From: Selenomonas sp. AB3002
GTDB lineage: Bacteria > Bacillota > Negativicutes > Selenomonadales > Selenomonadaceae
Length of the DNA stretch: 64,000 bases
Direction: 5' to 3'
NCBI RefSeq assembly: GCF_000702545.1
Contig: NZ_JNIO01000002.1
Span: 434,001-498,000, forward strand
In this document: positions 47,820-55,050 of the stretch, in pieces
How the letters are laid out: each line of letters begins with the position of its first letter
How positions within the stretch are numbered: position 1 is the first letter of the stretch
Notes under the pieces: model-generated
Told to the model about the DNA's origin: nothing
The model's input: only the letters and a program-made list of their open reading frames with translations
Database searches by the model: none
Made by a program: the position numbers and the translations under genes

Positions 47820-48608
47820 TCATGCCTCCCCGCCTAAGTAAGCCCTGATAACCTCCGGATCCTTCTGCACTTCTTCCGGTGTGCCGCTGGCAATGACCAT
47901 GCCGTACTCCAGCACATAGATGCGCTCGCAGATGCCCATGACCAGATTCATGTCGTGCTCGATGAGGAGCACCGTCAAGCCGAACTTCTTGCGGATCCAG
48001 CGGATCATTTCCATGAGTTCCTGGGTCTCCTGGGGATTCATGCCCGCTGCCGGCTCATCCAGCAGCAGGAGCTTCGGCCCTGCCGCCAGGGCCCGGGCGA
48101 TTTCCAATCTCCGCTGGGCGCCATAGGGCAGGTTCTTGGCCAGCTCCCCGGCCTTGTCCTTCAGATGGAAGATATCCAGGAGCTTCAGGGCCTCTTCCTC
48201 AATGCGGTCTTCTTCCTTATAATAGCGACCCATGCGCAGCACAGCTTCCACCACGCTGTACTTCACATGGTCGTGGAAGGCGATCTTCACGTTGTCCAGC
48301 ACCGTCAGCTCAGAGAAAAGGCGGATATTCTGGAAGGTGCGGGCAATGCCCCGCTGGGTGATCTGATAGGGCTTCAAGCCCACAATGCTCTTGCCCCCGA
48401 AGGTAATCTCACCCGTAGTAGGCTGATATACTCCCGTAAAGAGGTTGAAAGCCGTGGTCTTGCCTGCGCCATTGGGACCTATCAGCCCCACCAGCTCTCC
48501 CTTGTTGATATAGAAATTGAAATCAGAAACTGCTTTCAGTCCTCCGAAAACCTCGGACACATCCTTGGCCTCCAGCAGGACCTTGCTCTCCTTCTTTTCC
48601 TCAGCCAT
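47820..48608 (-). CDS. livG: Branched-chain amino acid ABC transporter, ATPase LivG
   Basis: The 262-residue ATPase shows Walker A GPNGAGKTT, the LivG-typical ARTFQNIRLF Q-loop region, the LPYGAQRRLEIARAL signature and Walker B LLLLDEPAAGMNPQE. It has the longer insert before the signature that sets LivG apart from LivF. The start follows AAGGAGG. Its first 8 bases overlap the end of livM and its stop lies two bases before livF, in line with a single tightly packed operon. Confidence 0.95.
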   Translation of the reverse strand: MAEEKKESKVLLEAKDVSEVFGGLKAVSDFNFYINKGELVGLIGPNGAGKTTAFNLFTGVYQPTTGEITFGGKSIVGLKPYQITQRGIARTFQNIRLFSELTVLDNVKIAFHDHVKYSVVEAVLRMGRYYKEEDRIEEEALKLLDIFHLKDKAGELAKNLPYGAQRRLEIARALAAGPKLLLLDEPAAGMNPQETQELMEMIRWIRKKFGLTVLLIEHDMNLVMGICERIYVLEYGMVIASGTPEEVQKDPEVIRAYLGGEA

Positions 48609-49593
48609 CTGTCCTGCCTCCTTCCTGCTTTTCCTTGGGCCGTCCGAAAATCCTGTTCAAAGGCCGCATGCTGGTGATCTCCATGTAGCCAAACAGGCCC
48701 TGGGGACGGTAGAACATGAGGAAAATCAAAGCCAGGGCATAGATGATCATGCGGAACTCAGGCCAGCTGGCCAGAGCCGCCGACAGGAAAGTCACCACGA
48801 AAGCCCCGGCAATGCTGCCCGTAATGGAGCCCATGCCCCCCATGACCACCATGATGAGGTAGTTGAAGGAAGCCATGAAGGTGAAGGAATTGGGACTGAT
48901 GAGGTAGAAGCAGTGGGCGAAAAGTCCCCCGGCGATGCCTGCAAAGCCCGCGCCAATGGAGAAAGCCAGCACCTTGTACTTGGTGGTGTTGATGCCCATG
49001 GACTCCGCCGCAATCTCGTTTTCGCGGATAGCCAGGCAGGCCCGGCCATGGGTGGAGTTGACAAAGTTCTTGATGAAGAACAGGGCAATCACCGTGAGCC
49101 AGAAGACCCAGGCGAAATTCGTATGATGGGGAATGCCCTTGAAGCCTGCAGCGCCCCCCACATACTCGATATTCATGATGACAATGCGGATGATTTCCCC
49201 CAAGCCCAGAGTGGCGATAGCCAGATAGTCGCCGTTCAGGCGCAGAGTAGGTATGCCAATGAGGAACCCCAGGAAAGCCGCCGCCAGGCCACCTGCCAGC
49301 AGGGCCACCACGAAAGGAGCGTGGAAATTGGTAGTGAGCACCACACCCACATAGGCACCCACCGCCATGAAGCCGGCGTGGCCCAGAGAGAACTGCCCGG
49401 TATAGCCGTTGATGAGATTGAGGCTCACCGCCATGATGATATTGATGCCGATGATCAGCACATTGAGCTGCCAGAAGGAGCTCAGCACCTTGCCGGAGAT
49501 CAGCCCCTGCAGCAGGGCGAAGAGCACAATGGCAAAGCCCAGGAGGACAGCATCATTTTTTCTCAAGTATTTCATGCCTTTGAACTTATCCAT
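48601..49593 (-). CDS. livM: Branched-chain amino acid ABC transporter, permease LivM
   Basis: The 330-residue membrane protein has about nine hydrophobic segments and the LivM blocks NLINGYTGQFSLGHAGFMAVGAY (near residue 60), LRLNGDYLAIATLGLGEIIR and GGMGSITGSIAGA near 260. It forms the import channel with LivH. The start follows GAGGAGG. It overlaps livG and lies 12 bases after livH. The final helix leads into a charged tail. Confidence 0.94.
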   Translation of the reverse strand: MDKFKGMKYLRKNDAVLLGFAIVLFALLQGLISGKVLSSFWQLNVLIIGINIIMAVSLNLINGYTGQFSLGHAGFMAVGAYVGVVLTTNFHAPFVVALLAGGLAAAFLGFLIGIPTLRLNGDYLAIATLGLGEIIRIVIMNIEYVGGAAGFKGIPHHTNFAWVFWLTVIALFFIKNFVNSTHGRACLAIRENEIAAESMGINTTKYKVLAFSIGAGFAGIAGGLFAHCFYLISPNSFTFMASFNYLIMVVMGGMGSITGSIAGAFVVTFLSAALASWPEFRMIIYALALIFLMFYRPQGLFGYMEITSMRPLNRIFGRPKEKQEGGRTDG

Positions 49594-49605
49594 GCTGCCA
49601 CCTCC

Positions 49606-50493
49606 TCAGACCTTTTCCTTGGTATTCTTGCCGAAGATGCCCGTAGGACGCACCAGCAGCACGATGATCAGGATGGCGAAAGCCGCCGCATCACGGAAGG
49701 TGGAGGAAATAAAACCTGAAACGAAGGCTTCCACCACTCCCAGGATAATGCCGCCCACCACCGCGCCAGGCAGGATGCCGATGCCTCCAAGCACCGCTGC
49801 CACGAAGGCCTTGAGGCCGGGCATGATGCCCATCAGCGGGTCAATGGAGTTATAATAGATGCCCACCAATACGCCGGCCACCGCTGCCAGAGCGGAGCCG
49901 ATGCCAAAGGTGATGGAAATGATGCGGTCGGAGTTGATGCCCATGAGCTGGGCCGTTTCCGTGTCAAAGGAAGCAGCCCGCATGGCCTTGCCCGTATTGG
50001 TGAATTTGACGATATAGGTGAGGATCACCATGAGTACGAAAGTGATGCCCAGAATCAGCATCTGCTGGCCATTGATGACCAGTCCGCCGATATTGATGGC
50101 CACGCTGTCCATCACCGCAGGGAAGGTGCGGGGAGTAGGAGAGACAAAATACATGCTGGCGTACTCCAGGAAGAAAGACACGCCAATGGCCGTGATGAGC
50201 ACCGACAGGCGTGGAGCATGGCGGAGAGGCTTGTAAGCCAGCTTTTCCACCAGCATGCCCAAAAGAGCCGTAGTCACCAGGGATACCAGCAGGGCAGGCA
50301 CAATGGAGAGCCCTGCCTGGGTAATAGCGAAGAAACCGATATAGGCGCCCACCATGTAGATATCACCGTGGGCGAAGTTGATGAGCTTGATGATACCATA
50401 GATCATGGTATAGCCCAGCGCTATCAGCGCATAGATGCTGCCCAGCGAAATGCCGTTGACCAGCTGCTGCAGGACTTGCTGCCCCATTTCCAT
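49606..50493 (-). CDS. livH: Branched-chain amino acid ABC transporter, permease LivH
   Basis: The 295-residue protein has about eight hydrophobic segments and the LivH blocks QQLVNGISLGSIYALIALGYTMIYGIIKLINFAHGDIYMVGAY (start) and MRAASFDTETAQLMGINSDR near residue 178, then GVLGGIGILPGAVVGG. It is the partner channel subunit of LivM. The start at 50493 lies 7 bases after GGAGG; upstream in-frame codons lie in the ribosome binding site region. livK lies 127 bases upstream, with an intervening terminator. Confidence 0.94.
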   Translation of the reverse strand: MEMGQQVLQQLVNGISLGSIYALIALGYTMIYGIIKLINFAHGDIYMVGAYIGFFAITQAGLSIVPALLVSLVTTALLGMLVEKLAYKPLRHAPRLSVLITAIGVSFFLEYASMYFVSPTPRTFPAVMDSVAINIGGLVINGQQMLILGITFVLMVILTYIVKFTNTGKAMRAASFDTETAQLMGINSDRIISITFGIGSALAAVAGVLVGIYYNSIDPLMGIMPGLKAFVAAVLGGIGILPGAVVGGIILGVVEAFVSGFISSTFRDAAAFAILIIVLLVRPTGIFGKNTKEKV

Positions 50494-50543
50494 AATAAAA
50501 CCTCCATAAAGCCCTCTGCCCTTCCTTGGTGAAGGACTTTTAA

Positions 50544-50574
50544 TCAAAAAGGAGCCGCCACCAGCGGCCCCTTT
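50544..50574 (-). terminator. Terminator between livK and livH
   Basis: AAAGGAGCCGC pairs with GCGGCCCCTTT; on the minus strand TTTTTGATT follows. It probably lowers expression of the channel genes relative to livK. Confidence 0.7.
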
Positions 50575-50620
50575 GCCTTGCTATCAGGACCCAAACATGG
50601 GCCTCCTTATGCAGATAGAA

Positions 50621-51796
50621 TTACTCCGGCATGATCTTGGCCACCATCACGCGGCCGCCATCCTTGTTCTGGAGGATAACTGCCTGCTTGATGGGGTTGT
50701 GGGTCTTGGGATCCATGGTGATGATGCCCGTGCCCACCTGCAAATCCTTGGTCTCCTCAATGGCCTGGCGAATCTTCTCGGAATCATCGCTGCCAGCGCG
50801 CTTAATAGCATCTGCCAGGAGCTTGCCTGCGTCATAGCCCAAAGCTGCGAACACATTGGGAGCATGGCCGTATTTCTTCTCGAAAGCCTCCAGGAAGCCC
50901 TTCACGGACTCATCCTTGTCGGAGTAGTGGGTGCTGAAGTAGGTGTTGTTCAGAGCGTCCACACCGGCGATGTCTGCCACCTTGGAATCATCCCAGCCGT
51001 CAGTGCCCAGGATGGGGGAAGTGATGCCCAGCTCGCGGGCCTGCTTCACAATCTTGCCAACCTCTTCATAGTAAGCGGGAACGAAGACCACATCAGCATT
51101 AGCCGTCTTGATGCTGGTCAGAGTAGCCTTGAAATCCTGATCCTTGGCCAGGAAAGCTTCTTCCATCAGCACCTTGCCGCCAGCCTTCTCGAATTCCTCC
51201 TTGAAGACCTTGCCCAGGCTCTTGGAGTAGTCGGAGCTGTTGTCCACATAGATGACTGCCGTCTTGGCCTTCAGGTTCTCAGAAGCGAACTTGGCCATGA
51301 CCGTGCCCTGCTGGGGGTCAATGAAGCAGCTGCGGAAGATGAAGGGCTTCACCTGTCCGTTCTCCACGGTAACATCCGGGCTGGTGGCATCAGGGGCGAT
51401 AACGGGAACCTTGTTGTCCGTAGCCACTTGGGACTCGGCAATGACGTTAGCCGTCACAGCCGGGCCAACCAGCACCTTTACACCATCATCAGAGATGAGC
51501 TTTGTGGCTGCATTCACGGCCTCAGCAGCCTCAGACTTGTTATCTGCGGAAACAATCACCAGCTTCTTGCCGTTGATACCGCCTGCTGCATTGATTTCAT
51601 CAACAGCCAGGTTCAGGCCATCCAGGGTAGCCTGGCCGTAATTGGCCACGTTACCCGTCATCTCGAAGTTGGCGCCAATCTTGATCTCGTCGCTGCTGGC
51701 AGCATTATCTCCGCCGCAGCCTGCCAGCACCCCGCCCATAAGCATGGTGCCTGCCAGTAAAGACATGAGCTTTGCTGTCTTCTTGGAAAAATACAT
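50621..51796 (-). CDS. livK: Branched-chain amino acid-binding lipoprotein LivK
   Basis: The 391-residue protein has a lipoprotein signal MSLLAGTMLMGGVLAGC and the type I periplasmic-binding fold: IKIGANFEMTGNVANYGQA, GVKVLVGPAVTANVIAES and DVVFVPAYYEEVGKIV. It binds leucine, isoleucine or valine outside the membrane. The ATG follows GGGAGGG. It leads the liv cluster with its own strong promoter and a TGTATACA site. The partial terminator behind it would explain excess binding protein. Confidence 0.94.
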   Translation of the reverse strand: MYFSKKTAKLMSLLAGTMLMGGVLAGCGGDNAASSDEIKIGANFEMTGNVANYGQATLDGLNLAVDEINAAGGINGKKLVIVSADNKSEAAEAVNAATKLISDDGVKVLVGPAVTANVIAESQVATDNKVPVIAPDATSPDVTVENGQVKPFIFRSCFIDPQQGTVMAKFASENLKAKTAVIYVDNSSDYSKSLGKVFKEEFEKAGGKVLMEEAFLAKDQDFKATLTSIKTANADVVFVPAYYEEVGKIVKQARELGITSPILGTDGWDDSKVADIAGVDALNNTYFSTHYSDKDESVKGFLEAFEKKYGHAPNVFAALGYDAGKLLADAIKRAGSDDSEKIRQAIEETKDLQVGTGIITMDPKTHNPIKQAVILQNKDGGRVMVAKIMPE

Positions 51797-51863
51797 ATAA
51801 ATCCCTCCCTAACGTATCCTCTCGTTCCTGTCTCCCAACAGTGGAACTGTAACGATGTTACAT

Positions 51864-51892
51864 ATTATATAACACCTTTACATCTTTTGCAA
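51864..51892 (-). promoter_or_regulatory. Promoter of livK
   Basis: On the minus strand TTGCAA (51887-51892) and TATAAT (51864-51869) are 17 bp apart. Confidence 0.75.
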
Positions 51893-51919
51893 ATACTTTG
51901 TCCTTGTAAAAAAGAATCA

Positions 51920-51927
51920 TGTATACA
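51920..51927. promoter_or_regulatory. TGTATACA palindrome upstream of the livK promoter
   Basis: The exact octamer lies 27 bases above the -35 box, nearly the same spacing as at the TAXI promoter. Confidence 0.5.
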
Positions 51928-52065
51928 AAAGACATCATTTGCACCGTAATCCCACTTTTATGCAAATTTCCCTGAGGAGACTTTACCTTATGAAAGTAAG
52001 TATTCTCCCCCACCCACGGAAATCCTTCCCACGGGGACAAAAAATGTATTGCTGCAAAAGACAAA

Positions 52066-52089
52066 ACCGCCTGCCCTAAGGCAAGCGGT
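52066..52089 (-). terminator. Terminator of the kor operon
   Basis: ACCGC-CTGCCC pairs with GGCAAGCGGT, with TTTTGTCTTTT on the minus strand. Confidence 0.65.
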
Positions 52090-52100
52090 CAGTCAATTTT

Positions 52101-52634
52101 TCATGCTAATTTATCCGCAGCATCCCAGCCCACCTGCAGGGCGTGCATGTTCTGCTCTACGGTGTGTTTGGGCACTCTGTGGGCCACTGACTCCTTGATG
52201 GTGTCAAAGGAGACAATGTCCGTGAGGCGCACCAGGGCTCCCAAAGCCACGATATTGGCGAAGAGGGGCTTTCCCACTTCCTCCACCGCCAGCTTGGTGA
52301 TGGGAATGCGGACAGTCTTTGGGAAGTCAGGGGGATTGGGCACCAGCTGCTCGTCCAGCACCAGAAGGCCCCCGGGAACGATGTCCTCATAGTATTTGTC
52401 AGCGGCCTTCTGGGTCATAGCCAGCACCAGGTCCGGGTGGATGACATGGGGGTGATAGATGGTCTCCGTGTCTATGATGACCTCGGACTTGGAGGCACCG
52501 CCTCTGGCCTCAGGGCCGTAGGACTGGGACTGGGCTGCTTCCTTGCCCTCGGCTACCGCAGCTTCCGCCAAAATGATGGCGGCGGTGATGACACCCTGGC
52601 CGCCGGAGCCGGATAATCTAAGCTGTTTCCTCAT
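52101..52634 (-). CDS. korC: 2-oxoacid:ferredoxin oxidoreductase, gamma subunit
   Basis: The 177-residue protein has the gamma-subunit signature LSGSGGQGVITAAIILAEAAV at the N-terminus and the YGPEARGGASKSEVIID block near residue 44, as in KorC/VorC. With KorA, KorB and KorD it oxidises 2-oxoglutarate or branched 2-oxoacids to acyl-CoA and reduces ferredoxin. It overlaps korB by four bases (ATGA). The enzyme is oxygen-sensitive, in line with an anaerobe. Confidence 0.92.
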   Translation of the reverse strand: MRKQLRLSGSGGQGVITAAIILAEAAVAEGKEAAQSQSYGPEARGGASKSEVIIDTETIYHPHVIHPDLVLAMTQKAADKYYEDIVPGGLLVLDEQLVPNPPDFPKTVRIPITKLAVEEVGKPLFANIVALGALVRLTDIVSFDTIKESVAHRVPKHTVEQNMHALQVGWDAADKLA

Positions 52635-53485
52635 TTCCCTGCACCTCCTGCCCTCTCAATGACCTGATCGTAAGCCGCATCGTAATCCAGCTCGCTGCCG
52701 GAGCTCTCGTAAAGCAGGCCGATGGGGAACTTGCCCTGACCAATGGCCTCGCCCTTCTTGACATCCTCCAGCTTGTCCCAGGCAGCCTTCATGACTGAGT
52801 GGTCACGCATCCACTTCAGCATCTCCGCCGGGCTCTTGAACTTGTTGCGGCGTCCGAAAGCCGTGGGGCACTGCACCATGGCTTCGATGAAGGAGAAGCC
52901 CTTGTTGTCAAAGCCCTTGGCAATCATATCCGTCAAATGCTGCACATGGAAGGCAGTGGAGCGGGCCACATAGGTGGCGCCGGCAGCCTCAGCCAAGGCG
53001 CAGGCATCGAAAGTCCTGTCCACAGAACCGTACGGCGCAGTGGTGGCCTTGCCTCCCATAGGCGTCATAGGAGAAGCCTGGCCTCCCGTCATGCCGTAGA
53101 TATTGTTGTTGAACAACACCACCGTCAGGTCCACGTTCCTGCGGCAGCCGTGGATGAAGTGATTGCCGCCGATGGCTGTGCAGTCACCGTCGCCGGTGAT
53201 GACCACCACATTCAGCTCCGGGCGGGCAAGTTTTATGCCCGTGGCAAAGGGGATAGCCCTGCCGTGAGCCGTGTGGATGGTGTCAAAATCCATATAGCCG
53301 GAAGCTCTGGAGGAGCATCCGATACCCGACACAATCACCGTATTGTCCTGGGTCAGGCCCTTTTTCTCAATGGCCTGGACAATGGCCTTCATGACAATGC
53401 CATTGCCGCAGCCTGGGCACCAAAGGTGCGGAAGGCGGTTCTGGCGGAAATATTTCTCATAGCTTCTCTCAAGCTCTGCCATCAT
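52631..53485 (-). CDS. korB: 2-oxoacid:ferredoxin oxidoreductase, beta subunit (TPP-binding)
   Basis: The 284-residue protein has the CPGCGNG motif at the N-terminus with iron-sulfur ligands and the TPP motif GDGDCTAIGGNHFIHG...NNNIYGMTGGQ (about residues 95-138). It holds thiamine diphosphate for decarboxylation. The length fits KorB. It overlaps korA and korC by four bases each. The reader should note that 2-oxoglutarate, 2-oxoisovalerate and indolepyruvate enzymes cannot be separated by this motif set alone. Confidence 0.93.
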   Translation of the reverse strand: MMAELERSYEKYFRQNRLPHLWCPGCGNGIVMKAIVQAIEKKGLTQDNTVIVSGIGCSSRASGYMDFDTIHTAHGRAIPFATGIKLARPELNVVVITGDGDCTAIGGNHFIHGCRRNVDLTVVLFNNNIYGMTGGQASPMTPMGGKATTAPYGSVDRTFDACALAEAAGATYVARSTAFHVQHLTDMIAKGFDNKGFSFIEAMVQCPTAFGRRNKFKSPAEMLKWMRDHSVMKAAWDKLEDVKKGEAIGQGKFPIGLLYESSGSELDYDAAYDQVIERAGGAGK

Positions 53486-54633
53486 GCTCTGCCCCCTTCC
53501 ACATCGCTGATCATCTTCTCAATCTCAGCCTCAATCTCCACCGGCTCAAAGGACTTCATATTGTACTTGCCGCAGAGCAACACCGGGCACTGGCCCTTGG
53601 CAGCCCGGCGCACCTCGTGCACCACCTGGCCGTAGTTCAGTTCGGCCACCAGGATGCCCTTGACCTTCCCTGCCAGTTCCTCAATGATTTTGTCAGCAAA
53701 GGGCCAGATGGTAATGAGGCGGACCAGCCCCACCTTCATGCCCTGCTCACGCATATTCTTCACAGACTCATAAGCCGTGCGAGCAGTGCCGCCGAAAGCC
53801 ACCACTGCATATTCCGCATCCTCCATGAAATAGCTTTCCGTATGGATGATTTCCTCAGCCACCCTGTCAATCTTTTCATGGAGCCGCTTGATGGCCTTTT
53901 CCGTCACCGTGGGGCTGCCTACAGGGAAGCCCGTATCATCGTGAATGAGGCCCGTCACATGGATGTGATAGCCCTCGCCGAAGTTGGCCACATTTGGTAC
54001 CAGATCCTCATCCGGCTCAAAGGGCTGATAGCCCTCGGCTCTGCTCTTCTTGGGGCTCCTGCGGGGATATACCTCCACCTTTTCCGGCAGTTCTACCCTT
54101 TCTCTCAGGTGTCCCACCATCTCGTCCATCAGCAGGATGACGGGAGTGCGGAAGCGCTCGGCGTAGTTCACCGCCTGCACAGTCAGGTCAAAGGTCTCCC
54201 GCACACTCCAGGGGCACAGGGAAATCATGGGATGGTCCCCGTGGGTGCCCCAGCGCACCTGCATCACATCCCCCTGGGAAGGCGCCGTAGGCTGGCCCGT
54301 GGAGGGACCCACCCGCTGCACATCCACCAGCACGCAGGGAATCTCCGCGCAGGCGGCATAGCCGATTAGTTCCTGCTTCAAGGAAAAGCCCGGGCCGCTG
54401 GTGGCATCCATGACCTTGTCACCGGCCATGGCAGCTCCCAGGATGGCACCCATGGAAGCAATCTCGTCCTCCATCTGCACGAACTTGCCGCCGTGCTGGG
54501 GCAGCAGCTTGGCCATGGCCTCAGCAATTTCCGTAGACGGGGTAATGGGATAACCCGCGAAGAATCTGACCCCTGCCGCAATAGCACCTTCAGCGCAGGC
54601 CTCGTTGCCCTGCATCAATCTTGCCTTAGTCAT
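53482..54633 (-). CDS. korA: 2-oxoacid:ferredoxin oxidoreductase, alpha subunit
   Basis: The 383-residue protein starts with GNEACAEGAIAAGVRFFAGYPITPSTEIAE, the pyrimidine-binding part of the TPP site. Then come the DATSGPGFSLKQELIGYA block near residue 78 and RVGPSTGQPT. It pairs with KorB to form the catalytic core. A 2-oxoglutarate enzyme (KorA) is the best guess by length and the separate delta subunit; a branched-chain 2-oxoacid enzyme would fit the liv neighbours equally well. Overlaps korD and korB by four bases. Confidence 0.93.
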   Translation of the reverse strand: MTKARLMQGNEACAEGAIAAGVRFFAGYPITPSTEIAEAMAKLLPQHGGKFVQMEDEIASMGAILGAAMAGDKVMDATSGPGFSLKQELIGYAACAEIPCVLVDVQRVGPSTGQPTAPSQGDVMQVRWGTHGDHPMISLCPWSVRETFDLTVQAVNYAERFRTPVILLMDEMVGHLRERVELPEKVEVYPRRSPKKSRAEGYQPFEPDEDLVPNVANFGEGYHIHVTGLIHDDTGFPVGSPTVTEKAIKRLHEKIDRVAEEIIHTESYFMEDAEYAVVAFGGTARTAYESVKNMREQGMKVGLVRLITIWPFADKIIEELAGKVKGILVAELNYGQVVHEVRRAAKGQCPVLLCGKYNMKSFEPVEIEAEIEKMISDVEGGRA

Positions 54634-54845
54634 GCCCTCGCCCCCTTTACCTCTGCAAGTTTATCCACAAAAATTGCATAATCCGGGCAACGCAGCTCGC
54701 ACTGGCCGCAGCCTATGCAGGCCTCCCCGTTCACTACCTGTATCTTGCCCAGCTCGCTGACCTCCAGCACCTGCTTGGGGCAGAACTCGGCGCAAATGCC
54801 GCAGCCCTTGCACCTGGCCTCTTTCACCGTGATCTCAGATTGCAT
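54630..54845 (-). CDS. korD: 2-oxoacid:ferredoxin oxidoreductase, delta subunit (2x 4Fe-4S)
   Basis: The 71-residue protein has two C-x2-C-x2-C-x3-C-P clusters, CKGCGICAEFCP and CIGCGQCELRCP, that bind two 4Fe-4S centres and pass electrons from the KorAB core to ferredoxin. The start at 54845 follows GGGAGG at 7 bases; the upstream ATG overlaps that site. It is the first gene of korDABC. The perfect palindrome TTTGTATACAAA lies about 48 bases upstream. Confidence 0.92.
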   Translation of the reverse strand: MQSEITVKEARCKGCGICAEFCPKQVLEVSELGKIQVVNGEACIGCGQCELRCPDYAIFVDKLAEVKGARA

Positions 54846-54892
54846 GGCCATCCCTCCCAAAAACACACATTTACACATCGCAATATAACATT

Positions 54893-54904
54893 TTTGTATA
54901 CAAA
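54893..54904. promoter_or_regulatory. Operator-like palindrome TTTGTATACAAA before korD
   Basis: A perfect 12-bp palindrome. A TATATT box lies at 54880-54885 on the minus strand, with a weak TTATAG 17 bp upstream, so the palindrome would fill the promoter spacer. Confidence 0.55.
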
Positions 54905-54995
54905 CTATAATCCATCAGCAATATGCTTTACATAATAACAGATATCTGTATAAAAATCCAGTAGTTTTGTTTATTTTTGTGCAACAAAAGAGAAA

Positions 54996-55020
54996 GCATA
55001 GCCGTGATGCACGGCCATGC
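54996..55020 (-). terminator. Terminator of the partner-switching operon
   Basis: GCATAGCCGTG (54996-55006) pairs with CACGGCCATGC (55010-55020); TTTCTCTTTTG follows on the minus strand. Confidence 0.7.
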
Positions 55021-55050
55021 CTGTCTTTCTTGTCATAATAAAACATATTT

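Larger units (their letters stand above)
51797..52065. other. Regulatory gap upstream of livK
   Basis: This holds the livK promoter, the TGTATACA site at 51920 and a stretch (51945-52060) in which I see no gene or clear signal. A 68-codon reading frame across the promoter is not credible. Confidence 0.5.

Noticed and set aside
51858-52064. A 68-codon frame upstream of livK
   Set aside because: It spans the livK promoter and has no ribosome binding site.
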